A stretch of DNA of 64,000 nt from VRUE01 sp963729995 (GTDB taxonomy: Bacteria; Actinomycetota; Thermoleophilia; Solirubrobacterales; 70-9): assembly GCA_963729995.1 (NCBI GenBank), contig CAVSPF010000001.1, forward strand, positions 62,001 to 126,000. Reading direction: 5' to 3'. Position 1 is the stretch's first letter. Each line of letters starts with the position of its first letter. Made by a program: the position numbers and the translations under genes. This document shows positions 15,197 to 21,914 of the stretch, in pieces. The notes beneath the pieces are model-generated. The model was not told the origin of the DNA, searched no databases, and saw nothing but the letters and a program-made list of their open reading frames with translations.

Positions 15197-15640
15197 CTAC
15201 TCGGAGATGCGGAAGACCGGGTGATCCGGTGCGATGCGTCGCAGGTCGGCCTCGGGTGCGTCCGGTCCGACCCCGCCGAAGAAGGCGCCCACCTCCCACT
15301 TCCACTTCTTGAGGTAGGCCCGCAGGAGGGGCGGCTTCTCGTCATCGGCAAGCTCCGTTGCGGTGAAGTCCTCGACCCGGCGGCCAACGACCAGGCGTCC
15401 CGCCGCGCGAGCTCGCAGGTTTCGCACCCACTGCGTGTGGCCTCGCGGCGCCACCAGGTACCGATCCCCCTCGAATGTGAGCAGGTTGACCGGTGTGCGC
15501 CGCCACTCGCCGCTCTTGCGCCCACGCACCTCCAGAACGCGTGAGCCGGCGACGCTGATGCCCAGTCTGGTCAGTCCCGCAACGAGACGATTGAACACGT
15601 GCTTTGTGAACCAGCCGGGCTTCTGGAAGCGGGCATCCAT
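15197..15640 (-). CDS. Deazaflavin (F420)-dependent nitroreductase-family protein
   Basis: 147 aa. The fold is that of the DDN/FDOR-A family of split-barrel proteins that use reduced F420: motif VLEVRGRKSGEWRRTPVNLL, then GDRYLVAPRGHTQWVRNLRARAAGRLVVGRR, with the G-x-TQWVRNLRA cofactor-side signature, and a C-terminal RRIAPDHPVFRIS. Such proteins reduce nitro or quinone-like substrates or protect against redox stress; the substrate here is unknown. The ATG at 15640 follows the diverging end of a flavin reductase gene by 40 nt. F420 use is a family property; no F420 biosynthesis gene is in the window. Confidence 0.88.
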   Translation of the reverse strand: MDARFQKPGWFTKHVFNRLVAGLTRLGISVAGSRVLEVRGRKSGEWRRTPVNLLTFEGDRYLVAPRGHTQWVRNLRARAAGRLVVGRRVEDFTATELADDEKPPLLRAYLKKWKWEVGAFFGGVGPDAPEADLRRIAPDHPVFRISE

Positions 15641-15680
15641 CGGTCCAACTGTTGTAGCAACACCCCGCTCCCGGCCGCGC

Positions 15681-16208
15681 TCAGTCGAGCGGGCGGTACT
15701 TGCCGCCGTGGAAGACGAGCGGGTCGCCCGCGCCCGTCTCCAGGTCCCTCACCTCGCCGGTGACGATCACATGGTCACCGCCGGCGATCACGTCGCGCAG
15801 CTCGCAGGCGACCCAGACGAGGGCGTCGTCGATCGACGGGATGCCGTCGCGATCGCGCCAGGCGACGCCGGCCCACTTGTCCGCCACCGGGGCCTTGGTG
15901 GCGAAGGCGCGGGCGATCGCTTCCTGACCGGCGTGCAGGACGCTGATCCCGAAGCGGTTGGCCGCCTGTACGGCGAGCAGGGTTCGCGAGCCCCGGTCGA
16001 GGCAGGCGAGCATCAGCATCGGCTCGATCGACAGCGAGCAGACCGCGTTTGCCGTGGCCCCCGCCGGGCCCTCGGGGCCGGTTGCGCTGACGACGGTGAC
16101 GCCAGTCGGCAGCATCCCCATCGCGGTGCGAAAGCCGATTGGGTCGGGAGGGCTCGCGGCTTGACGATCGATGCCAGATCCGGTTGGGCGGGATTTGGGG
16201 TCAACCAT
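15681..16208 (-). CDS. Flavin reductase-like (FMN-binding split barrel) protein
   Basis: 175 aa. The segment FRTAMGMLPTGVTVVSATGPEGPAGATANAVCSLSIEPMLMLACLDRGSRT is the signature of the flavin reductase-like domain (HpaC family), and the C terminus has the typical GDHVIVTGEVRD...PLVFHGGKYRPL. These enzymes supply reduced FMN or FAD to monooxygenases. It is read in the same direction as the F420-family gene downstream (40-nt gap), so the two may be co-transcribed. It diverges from the cytochrome gene with 28 nt between starts. Confidence 0.9.
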   Translation of the reverse strand: MVDPKSRPTGSGIDRQAASPPDPIGFRTAMGMLPTGVTVVSATGPEGPAGATANAVCSLSIEPMLMLACLDRGSRTLLAVQAANRFGISVLHAGQEAIARAFATKAPVADKWAGVAWRDRDGIPSIDDALVWVACELRDVIAGGDHVIVTGEVRDLETGAGDPLVFHGGKYRPLD

Positions 16209-16236
16209 CTAAGCGAGACAATATGATGCCCGCCGC

Positions 16237-16671
16237 GTGCGCCCAGCTCTCTTAGCTACAGCCCTGGCCGTCGCCGTCGCCTTCGGGCTTGCCGCCTGCG
16301 GCTTCGGCAAGCAGGGGATCGCGCTCTCCAAGAGCGATCCCAACTACAACGGCGCCGTCCTCTTTGCCACGCACTGCTCGGGCTGCCACACCCTGAGCGC
16401 CGCCGGCGCGCAGGGGACCGGGAATCGCAGCGTGCGAACGCAGGGCCCGAACCTCAATCAGCGAACCGAGACCTACAAGGATGTTCTCTTCGCGATCCAG
16501 AACGGCGGCTTCTCCGGAGCGATCATGCCCCAGAACATCGTGGTCGGCTCGGAAGCCGAAGCCGTGGCCCGCTTCGTCGCCAAGTACGCCGGGCAGGAAG
16601 CCGAAACCTCGCCGCGTCCCGAAACCGGAGGCGCGCAACGCCCCTCCGGCCAGGGCAAGGCATCTCCCTAG
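16237..16671 (+). CDS. Lipoprotein mono-heme c-type cytochrome
   Basis: 144 aa from the GTG at 16237. An N-terminal signal peptide ends in a lipobox (FGLAACGFG, lipidated Cys about residue 21), so the protein is anchored to the outside of the membrane. The heme motif CSGCH is near residue 47, followed by a Met ligand candidate in GAIMPQNIV. The region GAVLFATHCSGCHTLSAAG is typical of class I cytochrome c. The C-terminal tail is Pro/Gly-rich. The upstream gene diverges. A TATGAT at 16222-16227 could be a -10, giving a nearly leaderless message. It is likely an electron carrier for a terminal oxidase. Confidence 0.88.
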   Translation: MRPALLATALAVAVAFGLAACGFGKQGIALSKSDPNYNGAVLFATHCSGCHTLSAAGAQGTGNRSVRTQGPNLNQRTETYKDVLFAIQNGGFSGAIMPQNIVVGSEAEAVARFVAKYAGQEAETSPRPETGGAQRPSGQGKASP

Positions 16672-16683
16672 AGACCGCCGCCG

Positions 16684-17955
16684 ATGCTCGACCTGAGACT
16701 GATCCGCTCCGACCCCGAGCGGGTCACGGCGGCGCTGGCGCGCCGCGGCGCCAGCGAGGGCGTCGACGAGCTGCTGGCGCTCGATGCGCGCCGCCGTGAG
16801 CTCCTGCCCGAGATCGAGACCGCCCAGGCCGAGCGCAAGTCTCTCTCCAAGCGGATCGGCGAGGCCAGGAAGCAGGGCGGCGACGCGGCGGACCTGATGC
16901 AGGCCGTGCAGGGGCTCAAGGACAGGATCGAGACTGGCAAGGAGGAGCTGGAGAAGGTCGAAGCCGACCTCAACCGCGTTCTCACCGCCCTCCCCAACCT
17001 GCCCGACCCCGATGCGCCCGACGGCATGACCGAGGAGGACGCGGTCGTCCTGCGCGAGGTTGGGGAGAAGCCGAGCTTCGATTTCGAGCCGCGCGACCAC
17101 CTCGAGATCGGGACGGAGTTGGGCCTGATCGACGCGGAGGCCGCGGCGCGGCTCTCAGGCTCGCGCTTCGCGTACCTGAAGGGCGACCTCGTGCTGCTGG
17201 AGCTGGCGCTCGTGCGCTTCGCGATCGAGCTGGTCCGCGGCGAGGGTCACGAGCCGGTGATCCCACCGGTGCTGGTGCGTGAGGAGGCGCTCTACGGAAC
17301 CGGGTTCCTGCCCGGCGATCGCGACCAGATCTACGAGGTGCCCAGGGATGAGCTGTTCCTGGTCGGGACGTCTGAGGTCGCCCTTGCCTCCCTGCACGCC
17401 GACCAGATCCTCGACCGCGAGGACCTGCCCCTGCGCTACGCGGGCTTCTCGAGCTGCTTCCGGCGCGAGGCCGGCGCCGCCGGCCGCGACACCCGGGGCA
17501 TCTTCCGCGTCCACCAGTTCGACAAGGTGGAGATGTTCTCGTTCGTCGAGCCGTCGCAGTCGGTCGCCGAGCACGAGCGGCTGCTGGCGATCGAGGAGCG
17601 GATCCTCACCGATCTGGAGATTCCCTACCGCGTGGTCAACGTCGCGGCCGGAGACCTCGGCGCCCCGGCGGCGAAGAAGTACGACTGCGAGGCGTGGATC
17701 CCCAGCCAGGGCCGTTACCGCGAGGTCACCTCCTGCTCCAACACCACCGATTACCAGGCGCGCCGCCTCGCTTGTAGGTATCGGCCCGCCGACGGCGAAG
17801 CACCGCAGGCAGTGCATACGCTGAACGGCACGGCGGTGGCTGTGGGACGGACGATGATTGCCCTGATCGAGAACCGGCAGGAGCGGGACGGCGGTTTCAC
17901 GCTACCTAATACTTTGCATTCGTACGGTGCTCCTGAGAAGATCACGCCACTATGA
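16684..17955 (+). CDS. serS: Seryl-tRNA synthetase
   Basis: Class II synthetase charging tRNA-Ser (and tRNA-Sec), 423 aa, the normal length. The N-terminal coiled-coil arm (about residues 30-100, LLPEIETAQAERKSLSKRIGEARK) is followed by the catalytic domain with HEPVIPPVLVREEALYGTGFLP, motif 2 SCFRREAGAAGRDTRGIFRVHQF and motif 3 near AVGRTMIALIENRQ with NTLHSYG. ATG at 16684 comes 12 nt after the cytochrome stop. The stop overlaps the next gene by 4 nt. Confidence 0.98.
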   Translation: MLDLRLIRSDPERVTAALARRGASEGVDELLALDARRRELLPEIETAQAERKSLSKRIGEARKQGGDAADLMQAVQGLKDRIETGKEELEKVEADLNRVLTALPNLPDPDAPDGMTEEDAVVLREVGEKPSFDFEPRDHLEIGTELGLIDAEAAARLSGSRFAYLKGDLVLLELALVRFAIELVRGEGHEPVIPPVLVREEALYGTGFLPGDRDQIYEVPRDELFLVGTSEVALASLHADQILDREDLPLRYAGFSSCFRREAGAAGRDTRGIFRVHQFDKVEMFSFVEPSQSVAEHERLLAIEERILTDLEIPYRVVNVAAGDLGAPAAKKYDCEAWIPSQGRYREVTSCSNTTDYQARRLACRYRPADGEAPQAVHTLNGTAVAVGRTMIALIENRQERDGGFTLPNTLHSYGAPEKITPL

Positions 17956-18605
17956 GCGCTAGCGTCCGCGACGCCAAACGAGTCGTCCTCTGTGACGACC
18001 ATGAGATCGTCCGCGAGGCGATCAAAGCTCGGATGGCCAACTCGAACGCGCTGCACATCGTCGGGGAGGCGTCCAACGGGCGTGACGTGGTCGACGTCGT
18101 CAAGGAGCTCGAGCCGGACGTCCTCATCATTGACGTCGAGCTGCCCAAACGCGACGGGATCGAGGCCACGAAGGAGGTGCTGCGAGCCCGGCCGCGCACC
18201 AAAGTCATCATCTTCACAGCCCACGCGCAGCCGGACCTGCTGGCACTGGCGCTGCGGGCCGGCGCCTCGGGCTACGTCCTGAAGTCGGCGCCCGCCGAGG
18301 ACATCGCCAGGGCGGTCAAAGCGGTGACCAGCGGGGGTACGTTTCTCGGCGGCGACTTCGCCGGAGGCAAGCCCTCCGAGGTGGAGAAGCTGCTCGACCT
18401 CTCTCCGCGCGAGCGCCAGATCCTCGAGCTGCTGGCCGAGGGGCTGCGGGTGAAAGAGATCGCCGAGCGCCTCGGGCTCAGCCCGGCGACGGTGCACACC
18501 CACGTCCGCAACGCGATCGCCAAGCTGGAGGTCGACACCCGCACCGAGGCGGTCGCCCTCGCGGTCCGTTTCAGCTACCTCGGCGCCGGCGGCGGCATGA
18601 AATAG
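17952..18605 (+). CDS. NarL/LuxR-family response regulator
   Basis: 217 aa, translationally coupled to serS (ATGA overlap). The receiver domain (residues 10-125) has the acidic pair Asp15-Asp16, phosphoacceptor Asp61 (VLIIDVELP), Thr89 (FTAHAQ) and Lys111 (GYVLKSAP), so it looks phosphorylatable. The C-terminal LuxR-type helix-turn-helix is LSPRERQILELLAEGLRVKEIAERLGLSPATVHTHVRNAIAKL. No histidine kinase gene is nearby, so the partner is unknown. The coupling to a tRNA synthetase is unusual but may be simple chromosomal packing. Confidence 0.92.
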   Translation: MSASVRDAKRVVLCDDHEIVREAIKARMANSNALHIVGEASNGRDVVDVVKELEPDVLIIDVELPKRDGIEATKEVLRARPRTKVIIFTAHAQPDLLALALRAGASGYVLKSAPAEDIARAVKAVTSGGTFLGGDFAGGKPSEVEKLLDLSPRERQILELLAEGLRVKEIAERLGLSPATVHTHVRNAIAKLEVDTRTEAVALAVRFSYLGAGGGMK

Positions 18606-18613
18606 GTTGCCGC

Positions 18614-19006
18614 CTACCCTCGATCGAGCTCTAGCGCACAGCCGTTGATGCAGTAACGCTGTCCGGTCGGTCCCGGTCCGTCGTCGAAGACGTGCCCGAG
18701 GTGAGCGTCGCAGTGCTTGCAGACGACCTCGGTGCGCTTCATGAAGTGGCTGCTGTCCGGACGCAGCTCGACGTGCTCGAGGTTGACCGGCTCGGTGAAG
18801 CTCGGCCAGCCGGTGCCGGAGTCGAACTTGGTGTCCGAGGAGAAGAGCTCCGCGCCGCAGCAGGCGCAGCGGTACATCCCCCTGCCCTTCTCCTCCCAGT
18901 ACGGCCCGCTGAAGGCGCGCTCGGTGCCCGCCCTGCGGGTCACCTCGTACTGCTCGGGAGTCAGCTGCTCTCGCCACTCGGCGTCTGTCTTCTCGACTTT
19001 TGGCAT
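18614..19006 (-). CDS. msrB: Peptide methionine-R-sulfoxide reductase B
   Basis: 130 aa from the ATG at 19006 (MPKVEKTDAEWREQL). It reduces methionine-R-sulfoxide in proteins. The fold signatures are GMYRCACCGAELFSSDTKFDSGTGWPSF and HLGHVFDDGPGPTGQRYCINGCAL; the RYC cysteine is catalytic, and CxxC pairs (CACC, CKHC) bind the structural zinc. The usual RYCINSAAL is here RYCINGCAL, adding a second nearby Cys that could serve as resolving residue. It converges with the response regulator gene (8 nt between stops) and diverges from the thioesterase gene. Confidence 0.95.
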   Translation of the reverse strand: MPKVEKTDAEWREQLTPEQYEVTRRAGTERAFSGPYWEEKGRGMYRCACCGAELFSSDTKFDSGTGWPSFTEPVNLEHVELRPDSSHFMKRTEVVCKHCDAHLGHVFDDGPGPTGQRYCINGCALELDRG

Positions 19007-19040
19007 AGGGCAAATGGTAGAGACCATAGGATGCGCCGCT

Positions 19041-19826
19041 GTGTCCGAGGCCTTCTTCGAGAAGCACGGCGACGAGCTCGTGGCCACGGAGCTGACGCGG
19101 GGGCCCTGGGACCCCGGGGCGCAGCATGCGGGGCCGCCGGCGGCGCTGTTGGGGCGGGAGATCGAGCGGGTTGAGGGAGCTGAGGGATTCCAGGTTGGGC
19201 GGGTCACGTTCGAGATCCTGCGTCCCGTGCCGATCGGGCCGGTTCGCGTGGAGGCCGAGGTGGTGCGGCCCGGTCGCAGCGTGCAGTTGATCGAAGCGTC
19301 GCTGAGCAACGACGACGGAGAGCTGATGCTGGCGCGAGCGTGGCGGCTGCACACACGTGCGGTGGAGCTGCCGGCCGAGGCTGTTGCGGCGCATGACCCG
19401 CCCCCAGGCCCGGACCAGGGCGTGGGCTTCGATTTCTTCCCGACCGGCCAGGAGGTTGGCTATCACACGGCGATGGAGGGCCGTTCCGTTGCGGGAGGGT
19501 TCCTCGAGCCCGGCCCGGCGACGATGTGGATGCGCATGCGGTTCCCGCTTGTCGCGGGTGAGGAGCCGACGCCGCTGCAACGCACATTGGTCGCGGCCGA
19601 CGTCGGCAACGGGATCAGCGCAGTGCTCGACTGGCGGCGCTACCTGTTCATCAACGTGGAGCTCACGGTCCACCTGGAGCGGATGCCCGAGGGCGAGTGG
19701 GTCTGCGTCGACGCCGTCACCCTGCCGCAGCGAAACGGCGTCGGCACGGCCGAGTCGGTGCTGTCGGACCGCAACGGCCGGATCGGCCGTGCCGCCCAGA
19801 CGCTGCTGATCGCCGATCGCCCCTGA
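19041..19826 (+). CDS. Acyl-CoA thioesterase-like protein (hot-dog fold, 4HBT family)
   Basis: 261 aa from a GTG at 19041 preceded by AGGA at a good distance; an ATG at 19014 is an alternative but has poor spacing. The protein appears to be a double hot-dog thioesterase: GPWDPGAQHAGPPAALLGREIER with the first half ending around SNDDGELMLARAW, and a second half with RTLVAADVGNGISAVLDWRRYLFINVELTVHLER. Such enzymes hydrolyse acyl-CoAs; the chain-length preference cannot be read. It converges with the MFS gene across a strong palindrome. Confidence 0.8.
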   Translation: MSEAFFEKHGDELVATELTRGPWDPGAQHAGPPAALLGREIERVEGAEGFQVGRVTFEILRPVPIGPVRVEAEVVRPGRSVQLIEASLSNDDGELMLARAWRLHTRAVELPAEAVAAHDPPPGPDQGVGFDFFPTGQEVGYHTAMEGRSVAGGFLEPGPATMWMRMRFPLVAGEEPTPLQRTLVAADVGNGISAVLDWRRYLFINVELTVHLERMPEGEWVCVDAVTLPQRNGVGTAESVLSDRNGRIGRAAQTLLIADRP

Positions 19827-19885
19827 CCTTCCCCCGGGCGGTCCCCCCCAACCGGGCCTCCATCTCAGATGCCCCACCCATCTCC

Positions 19886-19934
19886 GACGTTGTGCAGCTA
19901 GACAACCATATGGGTAGTCAAGCTGCACAACGTC
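19886..19934. terminator. Long palindrome between convergent thioesterase and MFS genes
   Basis: Arms GACGTTGTGCAGCT (19886-19899) and AGCTGCACAACGTC (19921-19934) are perfect over 14 bp, and the 21-nt interior is itself near-palindromic around ACCATATGGGT. The element spans the MFS stop codon (19918-19920). Its position between two converging genes favours a bidirectional terminator; its high symmetry would also suit a protein-binding site. No U-tract follows. Confidence 0.65.
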
Positions 19935-21099
19935 CTCTTTCACGCCGAATCAGGGCGCGGCCGCGGGGAGAGACCGCGAGGGCGCTTGTCGCCGCCGACA
20001 CCAGCGCGATCGCGGCGGCGAAGAGGAAGGCGCCCTGATAGCTGGTCAGGGCTGCGGCCACGCCCGCCACGGGCGCGCCGAAGCCCACTCCGGCGTCGAA
20101 GAACGCGGTGAAGGTCCCAAGCGCCGCACCGCGCTGCGTATCGGGGATGCGGCCGACCACGATCAGCGAGAGGGAGGGGTAGAGCAGCGAGAAGGCGGCG
20201 CCCATCGCCAGCGCGCCGGCCAGGGCAACCGGGAGGCTGTGGGCGACGGCTATGGTCGCCAGGCCCACCGCCTCGACGATCGCAGCCGCGGTTGCGACCC
20301 GCGCCGGGCCGACCCGGTCGGGCAGGTCGCCGCCGATCAGGCGGGTCAACACGACCATCGTTGCGAAGGCTCCGAACACGGCCGCACCGTGACCGACGCC
20401 GCGGGCGTCGAGATGGAGGACGACGAAGGCCGCGACGGTCGCATAGCCGACGGAGGCCAGGGCGAGCGCGGCGCCGGGGCGGATCGCCTCCCTGGCGATC
20501 AGCGGGTGCCGCTCGGCGTGGGCGACCCGGCGGAACGGGTCGGGAAGGCGAAGCGCGGCCAGCGCCCCGAGCAGCGGCACCGTGCCGGCGAAGAGCCAGA
20601 CGAGCGTGTAGCCGGAGGCGTGCAGGAGAAGCTCTCCGATCAGCGGCCCGGCGCTGAGTCCCGCCCAGACGGCCAGCCCGTAGAGGCCGATCACCCGCCC
20701 GCGCCGCCCCGGCGGCGCCAGGTCGACGATCCAGGCCGAGCCGGCGGTGAAGACCGTCCCCTCGCCGGCTCCAAGCGTGAGCCGCGCCACGATCAACCCC
20801 GGGACGCCGAACGGCAGCAGGTACAGGAAGCCGGCGACCGCGACGAGCAGCGACCCGACCAGCACCGCGGGCTTACGGCCCCGGCGGTCGGAGAGCCGGC
20901 CGGCGAAGGGGCGGAGGAGCAGCCCGGTGACCGCGTAGGAGCCGATCACCACCCCGACGGCGATGTTGCCGGCGTCGAGCGGCCCATGGACGTAGCGCGG
21001 CAGCACCGGCAGAACCGCACCGACGGCGAGCAGCCCGGCGAAGGTGACGGCGAAGACGCCGGCGAAGGCGACCCCCGGCCGGGGGACGGTGGCGCTCAC
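19918..21099 (-). CDS. Major facilitator superfamily transporter
   Basis: 393 aa with about 12 transmembrane segments. The MFS signature between TM2 and TM3 is visible as FAGRLSDRRGRKPAVLVGS, and TM4-5 has GAGEGTVFTAGSAWIVDLAPPGRRGRVIGLYG. A second half-repeat follows after residue 200. Overall it resembles drug or metabolite exporters (DHA1-like); the substrate is not predictable. The GTG start overlaps the stop of the upstream HAD phosphatase gene (GTGA), so the two are coupled. The stop codon lies inside a palindrome. Confidence 0.88.
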   Translation of the reverse strand: MSATVPRPGVAFAGVFAVTFAGLLAVGAVLPVLPRYVHGPLDAGNIAVGVVIGSYAVTGLLLRPFAGRLSDRRGRKPAVLVGSLLVAVAGFLYLLPFGVPGLIVARLTLGAGEGTVFTAGSAWIVDLAPPGRRGRVIGLYGLAVWAGLSAGPLIGELLLHASGYTLVWLFAGTVPLLGALAALRLPDPFRRVAHAERHPLIAREAIRPGAALALASVGYATVAAFVVLHLDARGVGHGAAVFGAFATMVVLTRLIGGDLPDRVGPARVATAAAIVEAVGLATIAVAHSLPVALAGALAMGAAFSLLYPSLSLIVVGRIPDTQRGAALGTFTAFFDAGVGFGAPVAGVAAALTSYQGAFLFAAAIALVSAATSALAVSPRGRALIRRERGRCAA

Positions 21100-21878
21100 A
21101 GCAGTCCGGCGATGTCGTCGACGATGTGGTCGGGGACGGGCGCAGCGCCCTCCGCCTGCGCGCGCGACGTCGCCCCGCTCAGCACGAGGATCGTCGCCAA
21201 TCCTGCCCGGTGGCCGCCCTCGATGTCCGACGAGATCCGGTCACCGACCATCGCCACCCGCTCCGCGCCGGCGATTCGCTCGCGCGCCAGCTCGAAGAGG
21301 TGGCGCTCGGGCTTGCCGCCGATCTCCGCCCGGGCGCCGGTGGCGGTCTCGACCGCGGCGAGGACGGCGCCGGTGCCGGGCCAGGCGCCGCCGGGCATCG
21401 GCAGCGTCGGGTCACGGCTGGTCGCGAACAGGGCGGCGCCGCGCTGCAGCGCCAGCGTCGCGTTCAGCAGCTCGTCGTAGTCGAAGCCACGGTGGCCTGA
21501 GACGAGCACGACGTCGGCGTCCCGGGCGGCCTCCCCATCGAGCAGCTGGAGGCCGGCCGCCGCAGCCGCCTCCTTGAAGGCCGCCGCCCCGATCGTAAAG
21601 GCGCCGGCACCCGCGCCGGCTCGCCGGGCCGCGAGTCGTGCCGTCACGAGGCCGGCCGTGACGACGTGCTCCTCACCGACCGCCACCCCGGACTCGGTCA
21701 GCCGTTCCGCGTAGGTGGCCGCCGCCTGCCCCGGGTTGTTGGTTACGAAGACGATCTCCTTGCCCCGGTCGAGCAGCTGCTGCAGCGCCTGGACGGCACC
21801 GGGCAACGGCTCGCGACCGACCCAAACCACCCCGTCGAGGTCGATGAGGAAGCCGTCGAACTGATCGGCGAGCGCCAT
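21096..21878 (-). CDS. HAD-superfamily (class IIA) phosphatase
   Basis: 260 aa. HAD motif I FDGFLIDLDGVVWVG (nucleophile Asp in DLDG), motif II VFVTNNPG, and the class IIA cap starting near residue 70, then motif III/IV in AGAERVAMVGDRISSDIEGGHRAGL. It belongs with NagD/AraL-type sugar or nucleotide monophosphatases and p-nitrophenyl phosphatases. The coupling to an MFS exporter may mean the two act on the same metabolite, which is inference. The ATG at 21878 follows the ABC permease stop by 36 nt, in the same direction. Confidence 0.9.
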   Translation of the reverse strand: MALADQFDGFLIDLDGVVWVGREPLPGAVQALQQLLDRGKEIVFVTNNPGQAAATYAERLTESGVAVGEEHVVTAGLVTARLAARRAGAGAGAFTIGAAAFKEAAAAAGLQLLDGEAARDADVVLVSGHRGFDYDELLNATLALQRGAALFATSRDPTLPMPGGAWPGTGAVLAAVETATGARAEIGGKPERHLFELARERIAGAERVAMVGDRISSDIEGGHRAGLATILVLSGATSRAQAEGAAPVPDHIVDDIAGLL

Positions 21879-21914
21879 CGGCGCAGGGTATTGACCGCGC
21901 TGGTATGTCGCCTG

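Noticed and set aside
17751..19943. 730-codon minus-strand frame spanning serS 3' end, the response regulator and the thioesterase
   Set aside because: Three well-supported genes occupy this region in other frames; only the msrB frame on this strand is real.
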